Shown one piece after another: positions 33,723 to 42,532 of a stretch of DNA of 64,000 nucleotides. Both the position numbers and the translations under genes were made by a program. The number at the start of each line of letters is the position of its first letter. Position 1 is the first letter of the stretch. Source of the DNA: Oscillospiraceae bacterium (GTDB taxonomy: Bacteria; Bacillota; Clostridia; Oscillospirales; Ruminococcaceae); contig JAFUOD010000003.1 in assembly GCA_017472735.1 (NCBI GenBank), positions 116,559 through 180,558 of the forward strand, written 5' to 3'. The notes under the pieces are model-generated. The model saw nothing but the letters and a program-made list of their open reading frames with translations, made no database searches and was not told the DNA's origin.

Positions 33723-36065
33723 TTAGTACTTATATTTTTTTGCAATAATAAGACCAATGCCAAGAATCAGTACGGATACCGTTATCCATATCCATCCTAC
33801 ACTGCTTGAAGAAGCAGCTCCCATACTGCTGAAATCTCTGCTTGGCATCTGAATATTGCCATCAGAGGGACGGTTGCTTCCCTTAGATGAATCCGTGTTA
33901 TTGAAACTGTCTGAATCGGTGGACGGTGTTGTTTCCGTTCTGTCAGACGATTGACCGGGGAAGTCTCCGTTGAAATCTACGGGTCTCTGCGAAGCGTCAA
34001 ACCCTTCAGGCATTTGTGAGGGATCGAAACCTTCCGGCATTTCTCCCGTGAATCCCTCCGGAATATCGGAAGGCATACTATTGGACAGATTTTGGAACAT
34101 TCCACCGGATGTGGCGGCAGAAGTGCCTTTCGCATCCAAAACCGATTCGGTGGAAGTGTCGGGAATTCCATGCATATTCGGTTCCCTTTCTCCTGTGTTA
34201 TCGAAATTACTGCGTTTGCCGCCCATGTTCTGCATGCCTCCGCCTCGCATATTCATAGAACCCATGTCGGACAGGTTAAGATCGGACGCATCCGCATAGC
34301 TCATATCACTTGTGGTTTCGCCGTTTTCAAGCTGCATTGAGATGCTTTGAGAACGCAGACTGCAGAACTGACGCAGAGTTTCTACACCAAGCTCAAATTC
34401 TTCATAGGTGTAGAACGCCGTTGGATCTTTTTCTACATAGGATTTAATCAGATTATAAGCATTGTCAATTATGCCGTTAATATCTACAGTATTCAAGAAT
34501 TCCGCAAAATACTGATGATACAGTTCTGTGTAGTTTTCATTTGATATGATCCAGTTCCACATGGGACGGTCTTCAGCGGAACCGCCGTCAATGGGAGAAT
34601 CGATCGGCGTGTTGACAGTGCTTTGTGCATTGGAACCTTGAAATGTTCCGAACGCCAGATTATAGTCCCACGGGATCATAGCAAGCTGACCGTTTTCTTC
34701 ATACAAATAATAATTGTGGATCATAGATCCGGTATAGCTGTCGCCGTTGCACACATAGTTATGAACGACAAAATAACGTATGACTTGCTCAATATCCACG
34801 ACCGATTCGATCTGCTCGCCGTTTGACAGTTTTTCAAGGGATTCGATCAGACGGGTCTGGTCTGCCTCGGTGATATCTGTTTTTGCATTATTCCAGATAT
34901 TGGAATAGCTGTCTATGTTGTCATCAACATATTGCAGTTTAACATCCGAGGAGCCCATGCCCATGCCGCCCATGCCGTCTCCGCCGAAACCATCTCGGTC
35001 AAAAGAAACATTACCCATGATTTCCTGCATAAGCGCCTGTATTGTTTTTTCATCCAAAGAGGAAAGCAAAGACCGGAACGTTTCCGTGGTAATATTCTCA
35101 AAATCAACGCCATCCAATAGCGACAGATCAATCTCCAATTTTTCAAAAGCGGCACGGAGCGTTTCCTCATCGACCCGGAAACTGAAATCTCCTCTGCCGC
35201 CAACGGTTGAGTTATCGCCGTTCCCGAAATCACCTTGTGCCATACCACCCGGCATTTGTGAAAAGCCGGCATCCCCCGCGTTATTCATAGCGCCGCCGAA
35301 GCCCCCTTGTGTCTGTGATGGATCCATATTACCCATATCAGGCATCTGCGGTGTTGCCGTGTTCTGATCGGAATTGCCGGAAGCATCCGTATTGCCCATG
35401 AAGTCATTCATATCAAAATCTTTGCCGTTCCCGCGTCCTCCGCCGAAGCTCATGCTGTCGGGCTTATACAAATCTCCGTAATCAGAGCCGTAATTGCGTT
35501 CAAGGAAGCTGTCCTCCACGCCTTCCACAGCCAGATACAGTCCCCAGTCCTCCCCGTTGACCGTGATATATACGAAACTGCAAAGCGGAGCTGCAGCACC
35601 GAGCTCGTTCATCATAGTGTAGGTCAGGTAGTCTTTCATCATGGTAGAGTCTTGGATAAGATTATTGAGACTCAGCTTATCCAGTCCGTGATAGGAAACA
35701 GAGCTGTCATACTGGTCAAATTCAATCTTGAAGCTGTACCGTTCACTGCCAAGAGAGGATACCGTAGAAAGCGAAGTGTTCCCCTTCCCTCTGATACCTA
35801 CGTTTTTATAAGCTTCTCCATCAATCACCACATTGGCGGCATAATATTCCTCGCTTGTGGCGTTTGCAATAAATTCATTCCAATCGTTCATGACAATATC
35901 AATGGTATGAACACTTGTATTGTCAAACAATCGGTTCTCATACCCCATGGTATGTGCCATTACTTTGAGGCCGAGCGCACCGCCGTTCATAAAAAGAATG
36001 GTAACTGCCAGCATCAAAGCTGTTACTATCCATGCGATTTTATCGAAATGTTTACTTCCCGACAT
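33723..36065 (-). CDS. CotH kinase family membrane protein
   Basis: A 780-residue protein of the spore-coat CotH kinase family. An N-terminal hydrophobic anchor (about residues 9-35) precedes the kinase-like domain: GIRGKGNTS, YSFKIEFDQY, LSLNNLIQDSTMMKDYLTY, VYITVNGEDWGLYLAVEG and the metal-binding IPWDYNLAFG. A Gly/Asn/Met/Gln-rich insertion (about 205-300, many MP, GN and GG steps) interrupts the domain, and a similar low-complexity tail (about 590-750) leads to a C-terminal membrane helix (SVLILGIGLIIAKKYKY). CotH proteins are atypical protein kinases. It is last in an operon with DUF4956 and VTC-domain proteins, 3 bp behind the former. Target unknown. Confidence 0.9.
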   Translation of the reverse strand: MSGSKHFDKIAWIVTALMLAVTILFMNGGALGLKVMAHTMGYENRLFDNTSVHTIDIVMNDWNEFIANATSEEYYAANVVIDGEAYKNVGIRGKGNTSLSTVSSLGSERYSFKIEFDQYDSSVSYHGLDKLSLNNLIQDSTMMKDYLTYTMMNELGAAAPLCSFVYITVNGEDWGLYLAVEGVEDSFLERNYGSDYGDLYKPDSMSFGGGRGNGKDFDMNDFMGNTDASGNSDQNTATPQMPDMGNMDPSQTQGGFGGAMNNAGDAGFSQMPGGMAQGDFGNGDNSTVGGRGDFSFRVDEETLRAAFEKLEIDLSLLDGVDFENITTETFRSLLSSLDEKTIQALMQEIMGNVSFDRDGFGGDGMGGMGMGSSDVKLQYVDDNIDSYSNIWNNAKTDITEADQTRLIESLEKLSNGEQIESVVDIEQVIRYFVVHNYVCNGDSYTGSMIHNYYLYEENGQLAMIPWDYNLAFGTFQGSNAQSTVNTPIDSPIDGGSAEDRPMWNWIISNENYTELYHQYFAEFLNTVDINGIIDNAYNLIKSYVEKDPTAFYTYEEFELGVETLRQFCSLRSQSISMQLENGETTSDMSYADASDLNLSDMGSMNMRGGGMQNMGGKRSNFDNTGEREPNMHGIPDTSTESVLDAKGTSAATSGGMFQNLSNSMPSDIPEGFTGEMPEGFDPSQMPEGFDASQRPVDFNGDFPGQSSDRTETTPSTDSDSFNNTDSSKGSNRPSDGNIQMPSRDFSSMGAASSSSVGWIWITVSVLILGIGLIIAKKYKY

Positions 36066-36068
36066 AGC

Positions 36069-36740
36069 TTACCCCATATAATCGCCGTTGTAGGAGACGA
36101 TTACTGCGCTGTTTACACCGGGCATTTCGGAAAGAATGTTGATAAAATCGGTGTCGTCTTCCCTCAAACGAACTTCAATATTCATTTCAATTGCCCCTTT
36201 GACAGCAGATTTACTTTTGACGGTGGTGCGGGTTACATTCTTTGCAAGGAACTCCTTGGCTTTTACTTCTGCGTCATGATTTACACAGTTCAGCACGACC
36301 ATATAAGGGTGCGTGTGGGATTTCTTGTTGACAAACACCAAGAGGATCAGGCCAATGCAAACACTGCCGATAATAGCAAGAGGGATCATACCTGCCGCAA
36401 GGATAATACCTGCACCGATCGACCAGAACAGAAACGCAATGTCAAGCGGTTCTTTGATGGCGGTACGGAAACGAACGATGGAAAGCGCACCGACCATACC
36501 GAGGGACAGCACAACGTTGGAGGTTACGGCAAGGATGACGGTCGAGGTGATCATGGTCAATGCAATCAGCGTTGTGCCAAAGCCTGCGGAATACATGACA
36601 CCGCGGTAGGTTTTCTTATAGATAAGGAAGATGAACAGACCGATGCCGAAGGACAGGACAATGGTCAAAATCATGTCGAGAATGCTGATGGAAGCTACGT
36701 TTTCTAAAAAGCTGGATTTGAAAATATCGTTGAAATTCAT
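36069..36740 (-). CDS. DUF4956 membrane protein
   Basis: A 223-residue integral membrane protein with four hydrophobic segments in its first 135 residues and a soluble C-terminal domain. The block SLGMVGALSIVRFRTAIKEP (about residues 80-100) is the hallmark of the DUF4956 family. The soluble part resembles a ferredoxin-like sensor domain. Family members are commonly encoded between VTC-type polyphosphate polymerase and CotH-like proteins, exactly the arrangement here (32-bp and 3-bp gaps), so it likely serves the polymerase as a membrane partner or channel. This role is inferred from gene order only. Confidence 0.88.
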   Translation of the reverse strand: MNFNDIFKSSFLENVASISILDMILTIVLSFGIGLFIFLIYKKTYRGVMYSAGFGTTLIALTMITSTVILAVTSNVVLSLGMVGALSIVRFRTAIKEPLDIAFLFWSIGAGIILAAGMIPLAIIGSVCIGLILLVFVNKKSHTHPYMVVLNCVNHDAEVKAKEFLAKNVTRTTVKSKSAVKGAIEMNIEVRLREDDTDFINILSEMPGVNSAVIVSYNGDYMG

Positions 36741-36772
36741 TGTTTGGGTTACTCCTTTGTTAATTTTGTTTC

Positions 36773-37444
36773 TTAATCATACATGCGGCAAGCTGCATAT
36801 TTTGAGAAGGCGGCACTATGTCTGCCGTCAAGCTGTACCGCATCCCGAATCACATCCGGAAGATAGTTGTCCCATTTCACTTCAAGAATACAGGGCGAAT
36901 CCTTGATGGGGACGGTAACACAGTCCGGGTTCAAAAAATCCGTACAGCTCATGCCTGTTCGGATATCATAGTCCAATGTCACACGGACATTGCCGGGACC
37001 GAATATAAACGGCTCGCGGGTATAATCAACTATCACCTTTGCCGCCATTCCCTCATTTCGTATACGGGTATAAAAGCCGAGAACAACTTCATCCGTGCTT
37101 GATGCCATCCATCCGATGTCGCCGTTCGCAATCGCTAGCGCCTGCTCGGGTGTAAGCTTTGCAGAATCCTTATAGCCCAGACCGCCGTGTTTGAATTTGC
37201 GTTCCAAGTGGATAACGGAAGGGTCGTTGTTGTACAGACGAATCCTATATTTTTCACGGATATTTACCCCATCAAGCTTCTCTCGGAGAGCTTTATCGTC
37301 AAGATTGTCAAAATACAAACTGCGTATTTCATACTGTCCGTTTACTGCGTGAGTATCCGGTTTCATGACTGCTCGAAGTCTCTGACGCAGGATCAACATA
37401 TCATGATTTGTGATTTCATGTTTTACTTCGTGTCTGAATTGCAA
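36773..37444 (-). CDS. VTC-domain polyphosphate polymerase
   Basis: A 223-residue protein with a VTC (CYTH-like tunnel) domain, the fold that makes polyphosphate from ATP in yeast. Basic and acidic tunnel residues are visible in EVKHEI, IRSLYFDN, REKYRIRLYN, HLERKFKHGG, VIVDYTREPF and ILEVKWDNYLP. The start is TTG at 37444, with AAAGGAGG eight bases upstream; no ATG fits the domain boundary. It heads the operon VTC-DUF4956-CotH and lies just after the terminator of the two-component genes, which are its probable regulators. Activity in bacteria is established for few family members, so substrate assignment is moderate. Confidence 0.87.
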   Translation of the reverse strand: MQFRHEVKHEITNHDMLILRQRLRAVMKPDTHAVNGQYEIRSLYFDNLDDKALREKLDGVNIREKYRIRLYNNDPSVIHLERKFKHGGLGYKDSAKLTPEQALAIANGDIGWMASSTDEVVLGFYTRIRNEGMAAKVIVDYTREPFIFGPGNVRVTLDYDIRTGMSCTDFLNPDCVTVPIKDSPCILEVKWDNYLPDVIRDAVQLDGRHSAAFSKYAACRMYD

Positions 37445-37501
37445 GCAGCATTCCTCCTTTCTTTGCCTATAATTATACGCTGTGAACCTATGAGAAACAT
37501 T

Positions 37502-37540
37502 AGAAAAACCTTCCCATGTGTGAATGAACACGGGAAGGTT
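37502..37540 (-). terminator. Terminator behind the histidine kinase gene
   Basis: AACCTTCCC (37507-37515) pairs with GGGAAGGTT (37532-37540); GTGT and ACAC extend the stem. On the minus strand TTTTTC follows. Confidence 0.8.
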
Positions 37541-37563
37541 TGTGAATTTTTAATGAAATCTTC

Positions 37564-38775
37564 TTAAAAGCGTGCTGTGAATCGAATTCTGCCTTGTTTC
37601 ACATATTCTGCCGTCAGTTTACCGCCAAAGGTCTCTGCAATAGCTCTCGCGGCAGAAAGCCCGATTCCGTAACCGGAAACAGTTGCACTCTGCGTTCTGG
37701 CATCATCTCCACGATAAAACCGCTCGAAGAGCCGTTCGGGATTTATCTTTTGCGACTGCTCACAGGAATTTTCCTCAACCAACCAAACATGATTGTTTTC
37801 ATAAAGCAGTGAAAACAGGATAGTGCCTCCCTCCGGTGTATATTTTACTGCATTGTCGAGCAGAACTGTTATCATCTGCACGAAGGTATCCTTATGTATC
37901 TGCATATAAACACCTGACATAATATTTGTTGAGAATGATATTTGTCTGCTTGCCGCCGCGTCATCATACGGCGGAAGCATCAAGGTAATCAATTCGCTGA
38001 TATTAACCGATTCTGTGGGAAGTTTCACTTCTTCATCCAGCTTGGAAAGTGTCAAAAGATTTGTCATCAGTGTGTTCAACCTTTGCGTTTGAAGCCGGAT
38101 GTTATTGTTGTATTTGTTTTCGCCGTGAATCAACATCATGGCATCGTTGTTGGATTGAATGATCGCAAGCGGGGTTTTCAGTTCGTGACCGGCATTTGTA
38201 ATAAATTGCTTCTGCTTTTCCATACCGGCAATAATAGGGCGGACGATTCTGTTAGACACGAGAATTGCAAACAACAAAATAGCAAGCCAACATACCAAAG
38301 CAATTGCGGATGAAACGATCAGAACTGTGATAAATGTATTTCGCTGACCGGAGGTATCCAAAAAGAAGATAAGTCTTTCTGTGCCGAAGGTTTTGACTTC
38401 ATATTTGTAGCCGTCAATCCTTCCGGCGTTTTCATTTACTTGCTTTGCATATTGTTCGGCAGCTTCAGTGCTGACCGACGAAATCTGATCGATGTTGACA
38501 TCAATCACACGGCCTTTCTCATCTGTGAGTACGATAAAGAAACGGGCTGATTTCATGATATCCATGTTCAACGGCGGTGCAAGCGGAGGCTGATTGTGAA
38601 AATCCATGTGCATAAACTTGCCATCGGCATTTACCAATGTATGAAGGACGTTATCTGACTGTCTTTCTAAGATCATCCAGTTGAATCCATTGATAGCACC
38701 AACCAAAACCAACAGAAGAATGGTAACCGCAGACATAGCAAAAACAACAAATTTTCTTCGTAAAATCCTCATCAT
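37564..38775 (-). CDS. Sensor histidine kinase
   Basis: A 403-residue sensor kinase with two membrane helices (about residues 10-32 and 155-178) around an extracytoplasmic sensor domain of some 120 residues. The H-box is NAGHELKTPLA (about residue 195), followed by the ATPase domain with N-box LLDNAVKYTP, FERFYRGDDAR and the G-box GYGIGLSAARAI. It therefore looks fully active. It overlaps the response regulator gene by four bases (ATGA), showing translational coupling. The nearest targets are the VTC-DUF4956-CotH genes directly downstream on the same strand. The signal is unknown. Confidence 0.93.
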   Translation of the reverse strand: MMRILRRKFVVFAMSAVTILLLVLVGAINGFNWMILERQSDNVLHTLVNADGKFMHMDFHNQPPLAPPLNMDIMKSARFFIVLTDEKGRVIDVNIDQISSVSTEAAEQYAKQVNENAGRIDGYKYEVKTFGTERLIFFLDTSGQRNTFITVLIVSSAIALVCWLAILLFAILVSNRIVRPIIAGMEKQKQFITNAGHELKTPLAIIQSNNDAMMLIHGENKYNNNIRLQTQRLNTLMTNLLTLSKLDEEVKLPTESVNISELITLMLPPYDDAAASRQISFSTNIMSGVYMQIHKDTFVQMITVLLDNAVKYTPEGGTILFSLLYENNHVWLVEENSCEQSQKINPERLFERFYRGDDARTQSATVSGYGIGLSAARAIAETFGGKLTAEYVKQGRIRFTARF

Positions 38776-39446
38776 AGCGGTATCTCCAATCGATAACCGA
38801 CATTTCGTTTGGAAACGATCTCAACGCGGGAATCCATTGCCACCAATCTTTTCCGAAGGTATGAGATATACAGCCATACGCTGTTTATATCTGTCTCGGT
38901 ATTATATCCCCATGCTTTCACAAGCAGATCTTCTGTTGACATATAGATAGTATGGTTTATCATCAGCTGTTCCATAAGACGATATTCCTGTTTGGGAAGA
39001 GCAAATTCTGTGCCTTTGCAGGACAATGTACCGGATTGTACATTCAAAGATAGATCGCCGAAGGAAAGAAGATCAGAATGAAATTCGTCCCGCCGACGCA
39101 GCATTGCACGAATTCTGGCAAGCAGCTCTCCCATATCAAAAGGCTTGGGCAGATAATCATCTGCACCGGTATCGAGTCCGCGGATACGATCCTCTACCTG
39201 CGTTTTTGCCGTCAGCAGCAGTACCGGTGTTCTGCATCCGTTACGGCGAAGATCGGCAAGGACTTCCAGCCCATCACGCTTTGGCATCATAATATCAAGA
39301 ATGATTCCGTCATAATCACCGGATGTGGCATAATCATAGGCATCCGCACCATCATAAACGGCATCGACTATGTATTTATGAAAAGTAAGAATATCCACTA
39401 CCGCTTCGGATAGTGAACGCTCATCTTCGGCATATAGCAGTTTCAT
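38772..39446 (-). CDS. OmpR-family response regulator
   Basis: A 224-residue regulator. The receiver domain (1-115) has the acidic pair ED near the N-terminus, phosphoacceptor Asp51 in ILDIMMPKRDG, the Thr in LLLTAK and Lys101 in LPKPFD. The winged-helix DNA-binding domain (about 125-222) ends in the usual NSVWLYISYLRKRL and RNVGYRLE. ATG 39446 has AAGGAGG upstream and starts right at the first beta strand; the in-frame extension upstream is not conserved-looking. It is first in the two-gene operon with the kinase. Confidence 0.94.
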   Translation of the reverse strand: MKLLYAEDERSLSEAVVDILTFHKYIVDAVYDGADAYDYATSGDYDGIILDIMMPKRDGLEVLADLRRNGCRTPVLLLTAKTQVEDRIRGLDTGADDYLPKPFDMGELLARIRAMLRRRDEFHSDLLSFGDLSLNVQSGTLSCKGTEFALPKQEYRLMEQLMINHTIYMSTEDLLVKAWGYNTETDINSVWLYISYLRKRLVAMDSRVEIVSKRNVGYRLEIPL

Positions 39447-39539
39447 GGCAGCCTCCTTGAAATCTAAATAACATTCCATATTAATTATATCATGTGAATG
39501 TGAAAATATCTTAAAAGACTCGTGTAGACACAGAAAATT

Positions 39540-39553
39540 ATACAATATTGTAT
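39540..39553. promoter_or_regulatory. Perfect 14-bp palindrome upstream of the two-component operon
   Basis: ATACAATATTGTAT is fully self-complementary and lies about 95 bp before the regulator start, next to a TATAAT-like box. It could be an operator for this or the neighbouring genes. Confidence 0.4.
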
Positions 39554-39582
39554 CAAACGAACCTTAGAAAAACATAAGAAAC

Positions 39583-39629
39583 ACAAAAAAGCCACGGCAA
39601 CTTTTTTCAACTAAGTGTTGTCATGGCTT
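39583..39629 (-). terminator. Orphan terminator-like hairpin
   Basis: AAGCCA (39589-39594) and CAAC (39598-39601) pair with GTTG (39617-39620) and TGGCTT (39624-39629). On the minus strand a T-run follows. No minus-strand gene ends nearby, so it may remain from a lost gene. Confidence 0.45.
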
Positions 39630-39810
39630 GCAATTAATCTAAAGGTCTGTATTCAGCTATTGCTTTCAAATATGCATTGTGCTTTATATAATTCACCTAA
39701 AAAGAATTATACCACACTTTTTTCTAACTGCCTCAGCTTATATTGAATTTGCACTGCTGTAAGCAAAGAAAGACTTAAAATGAAACAAGGAGCTACTAAT
39801 TCTTTTAAGT

Positions 39811-39951
39811 GAACAATTGACCAAATATGATGGTTTTATTTACGAATATGATTGGGCATCCAGCAGAATCGATTATATGAAAGCACGCGTTACCGCCGAT
39901 GAAGCACTGACGAATTATCAGCGACAGATTGAGATTTGGCTGAATGAGTAA
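39811..39951 (+). pseudogene. C-terminal remnant of a solute-binding lipoprotein paralogue
   Basis: Translation from 39811 to the TAA at 39951 gives 46 residues without a start codon or ribosome binding site. The segment with DGFIYEYDW and TNYQRQIEIWLNE matches the end of the intact lipoprotein encoded just downstream (DGFIFGYDC and SDYQRQVEIRLNE). The rest of the paralogue is missing. The most economical reading is a duplicated lipoprotein gene that decayed by deletion, leaving its last 46 codons. Confidence 0.8.
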
Positions 39952-40016
39952 ATTATTCATCATGCCTGTCCCCAAAAGCTCCGTTTCGGTGATATATGGG
40001 TAAAGGAGGAATATCT

Positions 40017-42083
40017 ATGAAAAGCCTATTCTCACTCATCATTGCCATTGTACTTGTTACCGGCTTAATGTCAGGCTGTACTTTAACAGGCGATAAGCCG
40101 TTCAGCAACTACACCGAAGTCTGCAATACCGAAGAGTATTACGAGCGCCCGTTGTCTTTGCCGGTAGGCTTCCAAAACTTTTCTATGGGCAGGTATATGG
40201 ACTTTTACGCTTCGTATAACGGCTCGGTTTGCAAATTCTTAGACACAGGAGAATTAAGGATAACCTACGAAGACACTCTCGGCTTTAGTGCGCCGTATTA
40301 TTATGACGGCTACATATACGCCGTTTCAAACGGCTGTCTTTACAAAATCAATAGCGGCTTAAAGGGTGGCATGGCTCAAATTGGCGAAAAAATGGACGGA
40401 ACAGGCGCAAACTGCGTGGTAGTCAACAACAGCTTCGCTCTTATTACTCTGCATCATTACAATGAAAACAACAAGTTCTCACTCAAATTAATGCGTGTTG
40501 ACCTTGCAACAGGTGAAGCGATGGAACTCGACCTTGGCACAGAACAGCATATCTATTGCTCTGCAGGCGGCGTGATGTATGTATATACCAAAGAGATTGT
40601 TGACCGTGAAGAAGTGTACTCTCTTTACGAGATACCGACAGATGGCGAACCTATCTACCTCTGCGATATGACCGATGTTGGTGCTACTCCTCGCTTTGTT
40701 CTTGAAAATGGGTACTTCTATTACGCCGATATAAGCGGTAACCTTTGTGCAAAGTCAATGGCAACCGGAGAAACCAAAATCTGCGTTTTAAATGCAGGGA
40801 TATATGAGTTGGGAGATTACAATGAAACCGGTATGGTATTCTATCAAGGAAATGTTGTTTTCTATAATTTTAATACGGGATGCATTGAGTCTGCATATAT
40901 ACCTGACTTCGGAACAGGCGGCAGAAAATTTGTCACCATTGCAGCTTCCGAGTCTGACAGCGTATCTCATATAAACATGTCTGCACTGTCGGGTCTTGCT
41001 GAGGATTTAACGATCAGTTATAGCACCTTTAGCGAGGATGAGATAATAGTGAAGCTTTTGGCAGGCGACAGCGATGTTGATGTCTATTTCATTTCGGCAT
41101 CAACCGCAAAAACTCTTTTAGATAAGAACATATACTCGCCCATAGAGTCGGATATTGTAAAAAGTTTTAATAACAGTTGTTTTGATTATCTTGCCGAATA
41201 CTGCCTGTCCGAAAACGGAGAAACTGCACTAATGCCGATTTCCAATTACGTATACGGCGTTGTATATCCTCTTGAAGCGCAAGAAGAAGCGGGCTTTGAA
41301 AGAGAAGATCTTATGTATTACGACAGCTTTATGGATGTAGCTAAAAACCACGGTACTGACAGACATGTTTTTCAGTATGGAGAGATAATATATAATTGTG
41401 TACATATGCAGTATGCCGAGTATTACTGCGACTTTGAAAACGGAGAATTTGACTTTACAACAGATCTGTATAAACGTCTTTTTGCTGAACTGTGGGATTA
41501 CACCGATTATGAGAACCAACGACACAGCGTTTTCACACACCCCAATTACATTGATGATGAGCGCTACCCCAAGCAAACGGATGCTTTAGGAAAGACAATA
41601 CCGTTCGGAACTATTCAATACTTCCCCGAAGCAACGCTCCTCAGTACAGGCTTTTTCACCTACCACAATTATTCATCTGACTGTCCTACATTTGCTGATG
41701 AGTGGCGAGCTGTTCCTATGCCGAGGATTTCAGAAAAGGTAGATGGAAATTATGTTAAGGTCAAGTTTGCTTACATAAATCCATACAGCCCCAAAAAAGA
41801 AGCGGCTGAAAAGGCGCTTGAAGCAATTGCCGAGAATTATATGAAAATACGAGGCGGTCAGGCGGTATATTCGTTCCTGCTTGAGGATAAATCTGCTTAT
41901 TCGAGCGACTATTACCCTGAATCACAAGTGTTTAATGACTTTTACGACATTGCAGCCGATGGATTCATTTTCGGCTATGATTGCGGCTATCCCGAAAGAA
42001 GCAATTACGCAAAAGGCCTTGTCAGCCTTGAGGATGAACTGAGCGATTATCAAAGACAAGTCGAAATACGATTGAATGAGTAA
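40017..42083 (+). CDS. Lipoprotein joining a beta-propeller-like half to a solute-binding half
   Basis: A 688-residue lipoprotein with signal peptide and lipobox MSGC (Cys at about residue 20). The first half (about 60-310) is built of short repeated strands with Tyr- and Gly-rich turns (YYYDGYIYAVSNGCLYKI, FVLENGYFYYADISGNL), like a DUF5050-type propeller. The second half (about 330-688) resembles family 1 extracellular sugar-binding proteins (DVYFISASTAKTLLDKN, EEWRAVPMPRI-type block, KKEAAEKALEAI). ATG 40017 has AGGAGG nearby; ATG 39996 is less likely. No ABC permease or ATPase genes are adjacent, so it is either an orphan binding protein or a sensor-type surface protein. A fragment of a paralogue precedes it. 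Confidence 0.78.
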   Translation: MKSLFSLIIAIVLVTGLMSGCTLTGDKPFSNYTEVCNTEEYYERPLSLPVGFQNFSMGRYMDFYASYNGSVCKFLDTGELRITYEDTLGFSAPYYYDGYIYAVSNGCLYKINSGLKGGMAQIGEKMDGTGANCVVVNNSFALITLHHYNENNKFSLKLMRVDLATGEAMELDLGTEQHIYCSAGGVMYVYTKEIVDREEVYSLYEIPTDGEPIYLCDMTDVGATPRFVLENGYFYYADISGNLCAKSMATGETKICVLNAGIYELGDYNETGMVFYQGNVVFYNFNTGCIESAYIPDFGTGGRKFVTIAASESDSVSHINMSALSGLAEDLTISYSTFSEDEIIVKLLAGDSDVDVYFISASTAKTLLDKNIYSPIESDIVKSFNNSCFDYLAEYCLSENGETALMPISNYVYGVVYPLEAQEEAGFEREDLMYYDSFMDVAKNHGTDRHVFQYGEIIYNCVHMQYAEYYCDFENGEFDFTTDLYKRLFAELWDYTDYENQRHSVFTHPNYIDDERYPKQTDALGKTIPFGTIQYFPEATLLSTGFFTYHNYSSDCPTFADEWRAVPMPRISEKVDGNYVKVKFAYINPYSPKKEAAEKALEAIAENYMKIRGGQAVYSFLLEDKSAYSSDYYPESQVFNDFYDIAADGFIFGYDCGYPERSNYAKGLVSLEDELSDYQRQVEIRLNE

Positions 42084-42187
42084 TAAAAAGCCACAGACCT
42101 GTCAACCAAATAATATATAATCGTGCATACCTAAGATTTCTCGGCAGAGACGGCCTCGGCAAAAACGAGAAACAGCCTTCACCGAGC

Positions 42188-42403
42188 TTGATGAAAACAA
42201 CATTGCCGCAACCGAATGCGATCGTAACGGCAGCGCTTTACGACAAGGCGCAGACCTTTCCTCTGCCCGATATGTACGGCAAGAATCTGACCTTCAAGAC
42301 CAGCGGTGTTGACTGCTGTGACTGTGAGGAGAAGCTGAAGGTATTGGTTGCAGAGATGAAAGAGGAACTGGGGATAGATAGGTCAGAATTTGAGATGCTG
42401 TAA
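42188..42403 (+). CDS. Small open reading frame, possibly a gene remnant
   Basis: A 71-codon frame that I do not recognise, with TTG 42188 or ATG 42191 as possible starts and no good ribosome binding site. The frame stays open upstream for at least 60 codons, with a protein-like composition. It contains CCDCEEKLK, a Cys cluster, and an acidic C-terminus. It ends 8 bp before a terminator-like hairpin. The lack of a start signal makes a decayed fragment of a larger gene at least as likely as an active small gene. Confidence 0.35.
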   Translation: MMKTTLPQPNAIVTAALYDKAQTFPLPDMYGKNLTFKTSGVDCCDCEEKLKVLVAEMKEELGIDRSEFEML

Positions 42404-42410
42404 GCAAAGA

Positions 42411-42444
42411 AAAGGCCCCGGCTATTGCCGAGGTCTTTGTTTTG
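42411..42444 (+). terminator. Terminator-like hairpin
   Basis: AAAGGCC-CCGGC (42411-42422) pairs imperfectly with GCCG-A-GGTCTTT (42427-42438), followed by GTTTTG. Confidence 0.6.
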
Positions 42445-42532
42445 TATGGCGTGGGTGTTCATAATGAAAGTCAAGAATGACCTTTGTGCCAATACGGTAT
42501 GATGATTATAAAAACAGCACGAGATGGCGGAA

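Noticed and set aside
35652-36707. 351-codon open frame opposite the CotH and DUF4956 genes
   Set aside because: It spans two well-supported genes on the other strand and shows no known motif or start signal.
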